Assembly (NCBI GenBank): GCA_037074765.1
Contig: JBAMDO010000410.1
Coordinates: forward strand, 1 to 26,583
Origin: Mansonella perstans
Lineage: Eukaryota; Nematoda; Chromadorea; Rhabditida; Onchocercidae
Direction: 5' to 3'
Length of the DNA stretch: 26,583 bases
The position numbers were made by a program, and so were the translations under genes. Below the pieces are notes generated by a model. It saw only the letters and a program-made list of their open reading frames with translations. It made no database searches and was not told where the DNA came from. Positions 17,691-26,583 of the stretch are shown here, piece by piece; the first letter of the stretch is position 1; every line of letters begins with the position of its first letter.

Positions 17691-18869
17691 CGTGGTAGTC
17701 CTATCACATTTGTTGGCCATTCCGTAATAAGCATATTCCATTTTTGCTTGTGTGTTTCATTTAAGGATTGATCCCATGGAATTTTTTCCCGCCATAAGTA
17801 TTGAATAAATAGTTTAAATTTGATCATTACTGGGACTAAAAAGCCCATAGGATCATATTGAGAGGCAATAAATTTTAAAATGGTTCTCTTTGTTAACTCC
17901 TTTCCTCGCCATGGTTTTAATGTAACCTCTATATGATCCTTTTCGTGATTCCAATTAAGTCCAAAAAAGTTTTCTTTATTTGCTTGGCTTAAGTCGGAAT
18001 AAGGTATTTGTTTGTTAAAATCCTTTTCATTCGAGAGAAATTCTCTCACATTCATTGAGGCTTCCTTAAAAATTATCTTCAATTTTTCATACTTGTCCAA
18101 TGCCTCTTCGGTGTTCTCTGCCGATACAGTGATATTATCCACGTATAAATTCTTGCGGATTTCTTCAGCTAATTCGTTACCATAATTTTCTAGATGGTAG
18201 TTAAGAGTCGCTGCTAACAAAAAAGGGGATGATACCACTCCAAAGGGAACTCTCTTGAAGCGGTAACTTTTTATATTCTCGTCGCAGACTTCTTCCTTTA
18301 ACTCATTTAACCAAAGAAATCGGATGCAATTTCTTTCTTCTTCTTGTAGCCCTATTTGTAAAAACGCTTTTTCGATATCCGCCGTTATCACGATCTTCAT
18401 CGTTCGAAAACGGAGTAAAATACCAACCAAGTCTGGAAGCAGCACTGGGCCTCGATACAAGATGTCGTTGAGGCTTTTAAATCCTTTGTGTCGTGCTACG
18501 CGTCATAGACGATTCTTAATTTGGTTGTGTTTTTCCCAGGGTTAGAACTTCGTGATGCGGTAGATAATGTATGATACCAACCTCATCGTTCGGAGGTACT
18601 TCTTCGATTATTCCACTTTGTATTTGGTCCTTGATTGTTTCGTCGTATAACTGAAGAAGCGATTGGTTTTGGAGGCGATTGACTAGATGCTTTAAGCGTC
18701 CTAGGCATAAACCATAATTGTTGCTTAGTCTTTGCGTGGAGCTTTTCCACGGCCAACGTACATGATATCTTCCCTCCAGCATAATAACAGTTTGCTCAAA
18801 TTGTTTTATAGCTTGATGATCGTCATCTATAGTGGGAGATTCTTGAATGCCGATCATTTCTAGTTTCAA
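17684..18869 (-). pseudogene. Reverse transcriptase of element C
   Basis: The N-terminal piece (18869-18516) has YHVRWPWKSS, NNYGLCLGRLKHL and IIEEVPPNDEVG, conserved in BEL/Pao pol. After HHEVLTLGKT the frame shifts and a TAG follows YDA (near 18500). The main piece (18460-17684) has [10 protein letters not shown] (first Asp at residue 28), [13 protein letters not shown] and the catalytic box YVDN at 106-109, where most RTs have YxDD. Element B also has VDN, so this is a lineage character, not decay. Then come [16 protein letters not shown] and SQYDPMGFL blocks. The frame ends at a one-base deletion after GLPRL. Confidence 0.85.
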
Positions 18870-19067
18870 AATTTTTCTAAGTCTGAGTTAAGGGTTGTAT
18901 TGACTGAACACATTATCCCTCTGGCTTCTCTGTTATCTTTACAAAGTTTGGTGATATCGCCACTGCCAACAATTATAGGACCAACCTTGGATTGGACTAA
19001 TATGTGTCCTGATTTTAATTCCTTGAGGTTTTGTAGAGTTATAATTTAAAGAAGTAGTCCGCTCCAA

Positions 19068-19550
19068 TTAATATGTCGGGCTTTTCCAATGGTTACTTAA
19101 TTCATCGCATTGAAATTCATTTGGTAAATCTACTACCTGGAGTTCGTTTGTCAAATGTTCGACTACATTAGCGTAGAACGATATAGTCTCGTTATCTTCA
19201 GTTTGCACTTTCAGTTCCGCACAGGAAGTGGGACACTGCATCGGTTTCTTCGTACCAAATGCAGCTATCGTTATGGTTTGTTTCTCCGACTCAATTAATT
19301 TCAATTGATGAGATAATTTTTTGGATATAAAGGACATTTGTGAGCCTACATCAAATAATGCTAGGGCTCTCTGTTGTCGTCGGGGTTGCGATGGATTGAA
19401 AACCTTTATCCTTTTACATAAAAGGAGAGTTCCCCTTGTGGTCCTCTTCTCGCTTCGAGTCGCCGCTACTGAATTGTAGAGTGATGTCGAACATTCCTTC
19501 CCTGGTGTGAATACTCCTTCTCTGGTGTCGTTGATATTCTTTTCCCACAC
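19068..19550 (-). pseudogene. Aspartic protease domain of element C
   Basis: ALALFDVGSQMSFISKKL (catalytic D67 of this frame) is the active-site block of BEL/Pao retropepsins; the usual D-S/T-G is D-V-G here. The frame overlaps the end of the gag frame by 85 bp and continues it in another register. It ends early at 19068. Further protease/linker sequence (LVQSKVGPIIVGSGD) is readable in another frame down to about 18880, so at least one frameshift lies near 19070. Confidence 0.7.
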
Positions 19551-20780
19551 ACGGCACTGTTATGTGACTCTTTACAGAAGAAGCATTGCTTTTTCACCTT
19601 GCATTTTTCTCCCTTGTGATTATTTTTGAAACAATTCGTACATTTCTGCAGCTTCTTGAGGCGATTTATTCGTAAATTAGCAGTAGGATAGACGTCGCAA
19701 TCGCTATCCCAGTGATCCCCAGAACAAAATATGCAAGGTCTTTTCTTTGCTATCGTTGCTTGTGGCGAATTCTTCTTAGTTCGTACTGCTGTTAATGCTG
19801 ATGTTCCTCTTGAGTCGTCATTTCGCTTCTGTTCCGTTTTGACAATTGTTGGTTTAATTTCCGATCGGGTCAATGAATTCTGGCTGTTTTTCACTTGTTG
19901 ATCCACCTTAGCCAGTTGTAATAAAAAACTTCGTAACTTTGAAATCGACCAAGGCAAATCTACCAATTTCTGGGTATAAACCTTCTTCAAAATCCAAGAT
20001 GGTAACTTACTTTCTATTGTGTTTTCAATGCTTGAATGTTCCAGATTCTCTCCTGAAGCTTCCAATTGGCGTAGCACCCGCTCGATGTTCTCGACAGTTA
20101 TTATCCAATCCTTCTCATTTCTTCTGATGGACTGGAATTCGTTATATAATAGTGTTAATATTGTCGAGGGGTCGCCGTATCTTTCTTGGAGTAGACGCTT
20201 GATCACTTCATAATTTTCCGGTGCTATTTCGTATCCTGACACGGCTTTTAGTGCGTTGTCTTTCAGACACGAAATAAGTAATTTAATTTTTGAATTTGCG
20301 GAAGTGGTTGCGAATCTATTGCTGCGTTGAAGCTACTCCAAAACTGTCGCCATTGCTTGGATCTCCGTTGAAAGTAGGTAATAATAATTGGGGAAGATTG
20401 ATCGAAAAGTTTGAAGGAGGCATTGTTCTTCCCTGTTCTTTATTTTTCGTTATTGATAGCATTTCTAAATTTTCTTCGATTTCCTCCTTATCCTTCGTTA
20501 GTGCTATCAGCGATTCCTTTCCCTCATGGATCAATTGAAATAAACCATCTTCCCTTCCGTGATCGTTTCATAAGCTCTCTCCTCTTTTTCCCTTCTTTTC
20601 GTTGCAGTAATTGTTTGAAGTAGTTGAACCACTTGTCGTTCGCTTTTTCAAGTGATTCAACGCATAATTTTATCCTCTCGATTTTGTCCGCGAGAACCTT
20701 TTTGTTCGCAATGTAGGCCCTTCCCCGTTGCTCTATTGGCTCATTGGAATCCGGGGTTTCGAGTTTTAAGTTATTTATTT
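19466..20780 (-). pseudogene. Gag of element C with three zinc knuckles
   Basis: The core frame 20242-19466 carries the BEL/Pao gag helical region (NYEVIKRLLQERYGDP) and three CCHC knuckles at residues 170-182, 201-214 and 220-232, two with C-x2-C-x3-H-x4-C spacing and one with C-x2-C-x4-H-x4-C. Upstream pieces lie in other frames: 20534-20316 (IHEGKESLIALTKDKEEIEE through LPTFNGDPS) and a charged helical part near 20765-20545. Single-base shifts near 20540 and 20355 and a stop near 20265 break it. Nucleocapsid and particle formation would be its role. The start codon is not identified. Confidence 0.8.
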
Positions 20781-20849
20781 TTGTAAAAGAGAAACTAACC
20801 TTCTCTTTGCTGGTTGTAAGCTGGCGATAATGTTGGTTGACATCATATA

Positions 20850-20866
20850 CCTCACCTCGGGCACCA
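20850..20866 (-). other. Primer-binding site of element C
   Basis: Minus-strand TGGTGCCCGAGGTGAGG, starting 6 bases after the end of the 5' LTR. It is complementary to a tRNA 3' end ...CCTCACCTCGGGCACCA. It resembles the 3' end of a eukaryotic elongator Met tRNA (CCTCAC...GGGCACCA), but I cannot confirm the tRNA. Confidence 0.65.
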
Positions 20867-20872
20867 ATTGTT

Positions 20873-21349
20873 TGTCGTGATATCTTCTTATGAGAGGTCG
20901 ATATCGGCCAACAATATACCAGCGTGTTCGTTTTAGGGTGTTGTTTTGTGTAGGGTTTGTAGCGCGATAGAACTCAATCTCAAACTTGGGTAATTAAACC
21001 TTTTATTAACAATATTAACAAACGCGAATGTGATTAAAACATTAATAAACGCGAATGTGAACAAAACAAATGCGAACGTGGCTTAATCTTAACAATTGCG
21101 AACGTGGCTTAACCTTAACAATGCGAACATGACTTAGCGAGGAAGAATAGAAGAAGTGAAGAGTGAAATGAATTTAAAAGATTGACCATCCTATATATAT
21201 ATAATTTCAGATAACGGAGGGAAAATAATTGAGGGAATCATTTATGGCGCACAATTGAGGATTCAAAAGATACAATTTTTAGATCACAATCTTAGGATTG
21301 AATGTTTATAATGTCATTAGTGGAAGTTTCGCGGCATAAATTCGCGACA
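20873..21349 (-). repeat. 5' LTR of element C (477 bp)
   Basis: Begins (minus) TGTCGCGAATTTATGCCGCG and ends AGATATCACGACA. It closely matches 14945-15533 but has fewer 25-bp units and small indels, so the element is not recent. Confidence 0.9.
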
Positions 21350-21723
21350 GGAGGTGCGTTGTATAATATACTGCCAAATGTAATGATTACCTTTCCTGGG
21401 AAGAATACTTTATGGTGTAGCACATGTGGCTGCACTTCGGAGTAAAGATTCGATAACGCAGGTATATCTGTCATACAAATATTTTGTTTTACCTTTTTCG
21501 TATATTTTATTAGTATGGAATGCCGACTAGTTGTTCGGACAATGTTCCAAGTTTTGGATATTTGAAATAGGCGCTTTAGAATAATCAAATGCATAACTCT
21601 TAAAGATTTTTTCCTTCTTTTTTCATGTTTGTATTGTTTTTTCACAGATCCTTTGTAATATTTTTCGCATATAGGAATAGAAATGTTTTTTCCAAACTTT
21701 TGAAGAAAGTTCTTTGTTTTCAT
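21350..21723 (-). pseudogene. Unrecognised ORF truncated by element C
   Basis: A minus-strand frame starting MKTKNFLQKFGKN with a Lys/Arg-rich first half (KKQYKHEKRRKKSLR). It runs through FFPGKVIITFGS and then straight into the LTR, stopping at 21292. The plus-strand tract ACTGCCAAATGTAATGATTA... (about 21367-21406) also occurs at 4233-4271, upstream of F-V. No domain is recognised. It may be part of an old transposon or host gene. Confidence 0.3.
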
Positions 21724-21887
21724 AATAGAGATAAATGCTGAAATTCAGTGTCTTGTCGATTTCAGGTTATTGTAAACCAAGAAAAACGGATTTTTGTTCC
21801 GGATATAATGGAATGCCGACTGGTTGCTCCGATGATATACTGCCATGAGGCAAAGATTCCGAGGATTTCCTGAAGAATAAATCCGCC
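21724..21887. other. Spacer with short direct repeats
   Basis: ATGGAATGCCGACTGGTTG (about 21809) repeats ATGGAATGCCGACTAGTTG (about 21517) 290 bp away. No gene is supported. Confidence 0.35.
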
Positions 21888-22953
21888 TATGTATGCCATG
21901 CAGAAATGAATACAATATTGAATAAGATTGTGGGCTCAATTAAAAGTTCAACAATTTATACTATCCTATTTCCATGCAATGAATATGCCAAACTTATCAT
22001 ATAGATAAAGCTTTATTTGAACGGAACACGTAAATCATTTGACAGAAACTTCATAACGCTGACTGGGACAAATGCTGCAAGTCAATGACTTAATTACTGA
22101 TTTGTTCGATTTTTTTTTATTTGTTTGATTATCATATGGTCTATTAATTCGATCACGAATATTCTGAATCAAATTCTGAATATTCTGAATCAGTCTGGTA
22201 TGAATGAAGTAGTGTTTCAAAGAGAGAAGCTGGAGAAAGTGAACACGATTGCATTAAAAAGATTATTTGATATGGCGGAGTTAGTTACTCAATTACATTT
22301 TCGTTCATATAGATCTTCATATTGTGTAGATCACTGACTAAATTGCATTTAATGCGGCTAATGGTTTTACTCTATTTTTAGTCCGTTTATTTAACTCATT
22401 TACTTAACATTATTCATTTGTTGTTGGATGGATGAGAAACAGCACCTTTCTAGCTGCTATTATTTCAAATTTTTGAAAGAAATGAGACTTTTCCTGCTCA
22501 AAGCGACGATTAGAGTACTTAGCAGAGAAGCCACTGCTTAAAGCAGAAGTAAGTCGAAGTAGTGTACAATGAAAATATTTCATTTAAATTGGCATAGTTT
22601 GCGACCAATTAAATATTTTGAGGTGCCCCACCAGTAGTTCTGTTCAATTGATCTCATTGGTAATGCTGTATATATTACTACCCGTAGTTAATGCCTGCTT
22701 CTTCAATCTGAGAAAAGTGTAGAGCGAAAAAAAAGGTGTCGAAGGATAATGTAAAAGGATTGATGAAACTTTTCGGTAGATGCTAATCTTTATAGCGAAA
22801 ATAAGTGGGTTTGGCTTACAACATTTTCACATGACCTTTGGGAATTAGATAGAAAATGAATGTTTTAATTTTTCTTGATGTTCGCACATATGGAGCTAAA
22901 CATAAAGGTTCCACAAAGGTCACAATATTCTGACATAAATTGGTTTGGTTATA
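21888..22953. repeat. Duplicated spacer block M, copy 2
   Basis: Second copy of 6738-7805. Its left neighbour here is host spacer, whereas copy 1 adjoins env sequence; both junctions share GCCT(T)ATGTATGCC. The frame at 22125-22337 parallels 6974-7174 but diverges after FDMAEL. Confidence 0.75.
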
Positions 22954-23457
22954 AGCGAGAAGTTCCTTACAATGTGCCGACGGTGTATAATTTTAGACAA
23001 ATGATTTATCAAACCATTTGTTTCATAAGCATTTTAATTTGAAACAATTGATACCAGGAAATTGCATTGAGTCTGAGAAATTCTTCCAACATATTTTTAT
23101 AGTCAATTTCTAATGGTCAGATGGACAACGAATTTATTTGGTGATTAGCATTGTTAGCGAACGACGTATTTTTGCCATTTTTATTCTCTATCTAAATACA
23201 GCCATACTTACATGTTTGTTGATATCATGCTATCCAATATAATTAAACATAATCTAATATAATCTAATGTAATTAAACATTTTTAAGATAATATTTATTG
23301 ATGAAAACATCCTTGGAATTAAGGTTTATTGACTGAAAATGCACAACATTGTTGAAGAAGATAGTTGTCTGATGCATATGACAGTGAAACGTTGAACGAT
23401 GAGGAGATGATATGAACTCTGATAGCCAAAATCAAATCAGCATTATGGACTTTTTTT
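22954..23457 (-). other. 3' UTR and downstream flank of R-IV
   Basis: Fourth copy of the R flank. AATAAA (minus) is at 23294-23299. No gene is seen. Confidence 0.65.
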
Positions 23458-23968
23458 TCAAGCCATTCTTAGTCTTCCTGGGGCCATCCCCTCTCCTGGT
23501 GCTGCTGCTGCTCTATTTCCTTCTCCTAAATCATAGCATAATATTTACAAACATAATCCAATATAGTTAACCTCTTACAAGTTAGATAATACAAAATAAA
23601 ATATGTTAATGCCCACTTTATTCATTAAATTTAGCGTGAAATAAAAAATTTCCAATAAAGAGCTTGAAAAATACTGGGCAATTAAACATAAATTCTAAAC
23701 TATGATTATAATCGACGCAGCTGAATTGGATACCAAGACTTATCTGTATAACATCACGTAACAGAGAACAGCCTTGTGATTCGGCTTAGCTATCACGACT
23801 GTTTACATTTATCAAAAGTGAAAATTAGGCGTTGTTTTCATAACTTGAAATCCTTTTTGTGAACTTTTTCAACAGCTTACCCATGCGTGCATTGCCCATA
23901 CAATGAATGATGAGAATAAGGAATAATAAAAAATTTCGCCACGTCTGAATTAATAGCCACTTCGACAT
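23458..23968 (-). CDS. R-IV: small secreted Ala/Gly/Arg-rich peptide (exons 23968-23881 and 23525-23458)
   Basis: Exon 1 encodes MSKWLLIQTWRNF, a core ending IIHC and MGNARM. The donor is G|GTAAGC, phase 1, and the intron of 355 bp ends GATTTAG. Exon 2 begins GEGNRAAAAPGEG and ends RLRMA before TGA: 22 residues including the junction Gly, almost twice those of R-III, with an Ala4 run encoded by GCA repeats and three Arg. The total is 51 residues. The stop is at the same position relative to the conserved AAAGTCCATAA 3' UTR as in R-I and R-III. Divergent from F-IV. Function unknown; secretion inferred. Confidence 0.68.
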
Positions 23969-25248
23969 ACTCTGAAATGAATTATGTTGCGGTTTCTATC
24001 GAATGTTAATTTTTTTATGAATCCATTTATGAATCCATTTTTAAATTTGAATCATTTAAGAACTCCTCCTTGACGATAGAATCATCAGAATTGGAAGAAT
24101 AAGGTTGCTTTAGAAGGTTGTTCCTAATTTCCTAATACCTGCTGCTATTCTTAGTATCTTTTACTATTATAATGCCTCTGAAATCACCATAACACATCAA
24201 GTATTTTACTCAGTAACGAAAAGAGGAATACAAAACTATTAATGGTTCTTATCAAAACAAATCTCCATTATATACTTCGATAACGGAAGCACTAAATATT
24301 CTGGTATTATAGACACATTCAAACGATTCGTATTTTTGTTCGGCAATCTGTTTTTTTCGCTTTTGTTTATCAAATAGTGAAAGAATGAATTAAGATGCAT
24401 CAAATTAAAGGGAATGATGAAAATAGTGCGATAAAATTAGATTTACTATCAGTCATTTCATCTTGCAATATTAGCAAATTATCAACAATCTTTTATAAAA
24501 AGAAGAATTGTTATTTAATATAATTTACATTCTAAATCCTCTGTGCATTATTTTTCTTGAAACAAATTTCCCTGTCAAATTCCTTTGTCAAAAAGTTTCG
24601 CAACAAAGCACATTGCACAGTGCACCAAAATTTTTGCTTTTCTACAAAATTTCCATAATGATGAAAAAATTGAAATTGAAATTCTAAATGAACAGATTAA
24701 GGAGAGAGAATTTGATAGAAAATTTCCTTTCACTGCTTTATTTTGTTATAAAAGATGGCCGATGATTTGTTATCATTGAGAGATGAAATGATTAATGGTA
24801 AATCTTATTTTATCGCATTCATTTACATCACTGCTTTTCTGTTTATCCATCTTAATTCATTTTTTTGCCATTCAATAAACAAAAGCGGAAAAATAGGTTG
24901 TCGAAGAACGGAATTGTTAAACACGTAAACAATACCATACAAAATATATTCACTATTTCCGCCATCGAAGTATAAAGCGCAATTTGTTTTGATGTGAACC
25001 ATTAATAGTTTTGTCATTCTTTCATTCGTTATTGAGGAAAATAATTTGAGTATTTAATGATTTCAGAAATGTTACAGAGCAATAGGTACTAGGATTAGAA
25101 GTTATCAGGAGTAACCTTCTGAAGCACTTTATCTTTCCAGTTCTGATGATTCTGTCACCAAAGCGAAATTCTTAAACGACACAAATTTAAAAACGGATTC
25201 ATAAATGCTAACGTGCGATAGAAACTGCAACATAATTCATTTCAGAGT
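23969..25248. promoter_or_regulatory. Shared divergent upstream region of pair IV
   Basis: Same organisation as pair III, with the right-arm ATTTAGAATGTAAAT block missing in both. TATAAAAG is at 24747-24754. ATGAATCCATTT is duplicated at 24016-24039. Exon-1 relics: plus strand near 24226 (ATG broken) and minus strand starting 25017 (MTKLLMVHIKTNCALYF). No independent gene is seen. Confidence 0.55.
24747..24754 (+). promoter_or_regulatory. TATA box (TATAAAAG) of F-IV arm
   Basis: Same octamer and flanks as in the other F arms, about 495 bp upstream of the ATG. Confidence 0.4.
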
Positions 25249-25805
25249 ATGTCGGAGTTGCTACTAGTTCAGATGTGGCGAAATTTGTTGCTGTTCCTTA
25301 TTTTCATCATTTATTGTTGTCAACAACCACAAGTTGCTCAAGGTAAAATTCACAGAATGATGAAAAGACAAAATTCACAAAAATTATCATAAAAAAATAT
25401 GAAAAGAAAATACCTCATTTATTTTTTAAAATAACTTATTATCACTAACCTACCGATTATCACTTTTGATAAATTTAAACGGTCATGATAGCCAAGCTAA
25501 ATCATAATGCTGCTCTCTGTTACGAAGCGTTATACAGAGGAGCCTTATCAATTAATTCAGCTGCGTCGAATCATTCTTTTTGGCCTAGAATTTATGCTGC
25601 ATTGGCAAATATTTTTAAAATATCAATAAAAATACTTTTTCATTGTTATTTTAGTGTTATTTAATATGCTAAATGTTTTACATTGAATTTAACGAACAAA
25701 TTGGGCACCAAAATATTTCATTTTTTTGTAATAGGTTAATTATATTGGATTATGTTTGTATTATGCTGTGATTTAGCAGGAGCAGGTGGAAATGCAGTTG
25801 GCTAA
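25249..25805 (+). CDS. F-IV: small secreted Gln/Gly-rich peptide (exons 25249-25342 and 25780-25805)
   Basis: Exon 1 encodes MSELLLVQMWRN, a core ending IIYC, then CQQPQVAQ, three codons shorter than F-I through an in-frame deletion. The donor is AAG|GTAAAA, phase 1, with an intron of 437 bp. The acceptor TTTAGCAG is the same NAGNAG as in F-I. Exon 2 adds GAGGNAVG and TAA, for 39 residues in total and about 16 mature. The retained-intron frame would instead give GKIHRMMKRQNSQKLS. The 3' UTR matches F-I, with AATAAA at 26050-26055. Function unknown. Confidence 0.66.
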
Positions 25806-26300
25806 TCTGATTTTGGCTGTTGGACAGTTAGTTCACAACGTTGTACTCGTCGCTCAACGTCATGTACGTCAGGACAACTGTCCTTCAAGATCTTGTGCAA
25901 TTTTCTCTCAAGAAGACTTATTGCAATGGATATTTTCATTAATATATATTTTCTTAGACTTGTTTAATTAGATTAGATTGTATTAGGTTATGTTTAATGA
26001 TATTGCTCTTGGATCATGTTTAATTTTTTAAGTTAACATGATTGGTATCAATAAACGTGTACATAAGTATAGTTGCGCAAACAGGCTTTAGTTTAAATGA
26101 ATTTTTATGAAAATTCAAAAAAAAATTACTGCGGAATAAAAACTATTAAAGTTACTTCAAATTTGGCGGAAAAAGTGAAATATTTAATATAAGTTCCCAT
26201 CACTTTATTCAGTTCTGAACAAATTAAAAAGTTTCAAAAAAAATTTTTGCGGTAGAAAATTGAAGAAAATACATTAAATAAACATTATTCTCTCTGCATT
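25806..26300 (+). other. 3' UTR and downstream flank of F-IV
   Basis: Near copy of 2444-2932, including the AATAAA context TATCAATAAACGTG. The short frame at 25786-25971 is exon 2 and UTR in the wrong register. No gene is seen. Confidence 0.6.
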
Positions 26301-26304
26301 TTGT

Positions 26305-26583
26305 TATAAAAGATTGCTAATATTTTTGTAAGGTGGTTGAGATCCAATTTATGCATCGTTTGCATCATTGCTTTTCTATTTATCCACTTTAATTTATTTC
26401 TTATTCAATAAACAAAAGCGGAAAAAAAAAACAGATTGCTGAAAAACGGAATTGTTCAACGCATCTACAATACCAGGCAAATTACATTCACTGCTTCCGT
26501 CGTCAAAGATAGAAAGCACCATTTGTTTGATATTAACCATTAATACTTTCCTCATCTCTTTTTTATTGAAAAATGCTTGAAGT
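26305..26583 (+). promoter_or_regulatory. Degenerate promoter half-unit, running off the window
   Basis: TATAAAAG at 26305-26312, the A-rich AATAAACAAAAGCGG block and the minus-strand relic, collinear with 2933-3213. By comparison with the first copy, another exon 1 (live or dead) should lie about 170 bp beyond the window's right edge. Confidence 0.5.

Larger units (their letters stand above)
14945..21349 (-). mobile_element. BEL/Pao LTR retrotransposon C, full length, inactive
   Basis: 6.4 kb, bounded by LTRs starting TGTCGCGAAT and ending CACGACA. Minus-strand order: LTR, primer-binding site, gag with zinc knuckles, aspartic protease, RT, RNase H, integrase, LTR. This order and the protein motifs are those of BEL/Pao elements. 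The pol stop lies only 28 bp before the 3' LTR, so there is no env. Coding capacity is lost through several single-base frameshifts and one nonsense codon. The flanks (ATGATGG on the left, GGAGGTG on the right) show no target-site duplication. Confidence 0.92.

Noticed and set aside
20850..20866. tRNA gene suggested by a CACCA-ending sequence
   Set aside because: Only the 3' end is present, directly next to an LTR: it is a primer-binding site, not a tRNA gene.
21745..21939. 64-codon minus-strand frame
   Set aside because: Crosses the boundary of the duplicated block M and is not continued in the other copy.
22035..22220. 61-codon minus-strand frame in block M
   Set aside because: Overlaps direct repeats of GAATATTCTGAATCA, is antisense to the other weak frame there, and has no domain or start context.

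Overview
The window is A+T-rich eukaryotic DNA with no housekeeping gene, tRNA, rRNA or CRISPR. It has two components: a tandem and inverted family of very small secreted-peptide genes, and decayed BEL/Pao LTR retrotransposons on the minus strand. A nematode host is the best guess. The retroelement RTs carry VPFG and SPFLL blocks and a YVDN catalytic box, as I recall for nematode BEL/Pao elements (Tas/Cer7-like). Every intact peptide gene has a TTTCAG acceptor ending 3 bases before its ATG, as expected for spliced-leader addition. The species cannot be named from this sequence.

Peptide genes. Four copies of a duplicated unit (about 1-2730, 7806-10380, 10397-13470 and 22954-26110) each hold a divergent pair: an R gene on the minus strand and an F gene on the plus strand. 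The two arms are inverted copies meeting in a shared region of about 1.3 kb. Exon 1 encodes a nearly invariant signal peptide. A phase-1 intron follows (about 360-440 bp, absent in the first R gene). Exon 2 encodes only 7-22 residues, rich in Gly/Ala/Pro or Arg/Gly/Glu, and is different in every copy, although introns and UTRs are nearly identical between copies. Complete genes: R-I 507-629, F-I 1937-2443, R-II 8310-8814, R-III 10891-11371, F-III 12640-13274, R-IV 23458-23968, F-IV 25249-25805. Truncated or chimeric members: F-II 10140-10292 (no exon 2), F-V 4334-4492 (intron cut by an LTR) and a dead exon 1 at 3383-3445. This hypervariable family is the most interesting content.

Retroelements. 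Element A/B is an env-bearing BEL/Pao copy. Its 3' LTR and distal env lie at 4855-6738; its proximal env and pol lie at 13486-14944. The halves overlap by about 135 bp and are separated by about 6.7 kb of peptide-gene DNA, so one element appears to have been split by insertion or template-switch duplication of a gene block. Element C (14945-21349) is a complete but dead BEL/Pao copy with two LTRs, a primer-binding site and gag, protease, RT, RNase H and integrase. It has several frameshifts and a nonsense codon, and no env. Element C abuts the RT of A/B without a visible target-site duplication.

The rest is duplicated non-coding sequence: a block of about 1.07 kb present twice (6738-7805 and 21888-22953), promoter-like half-units, and a truncated unrecognised ORF at 21350-21723.
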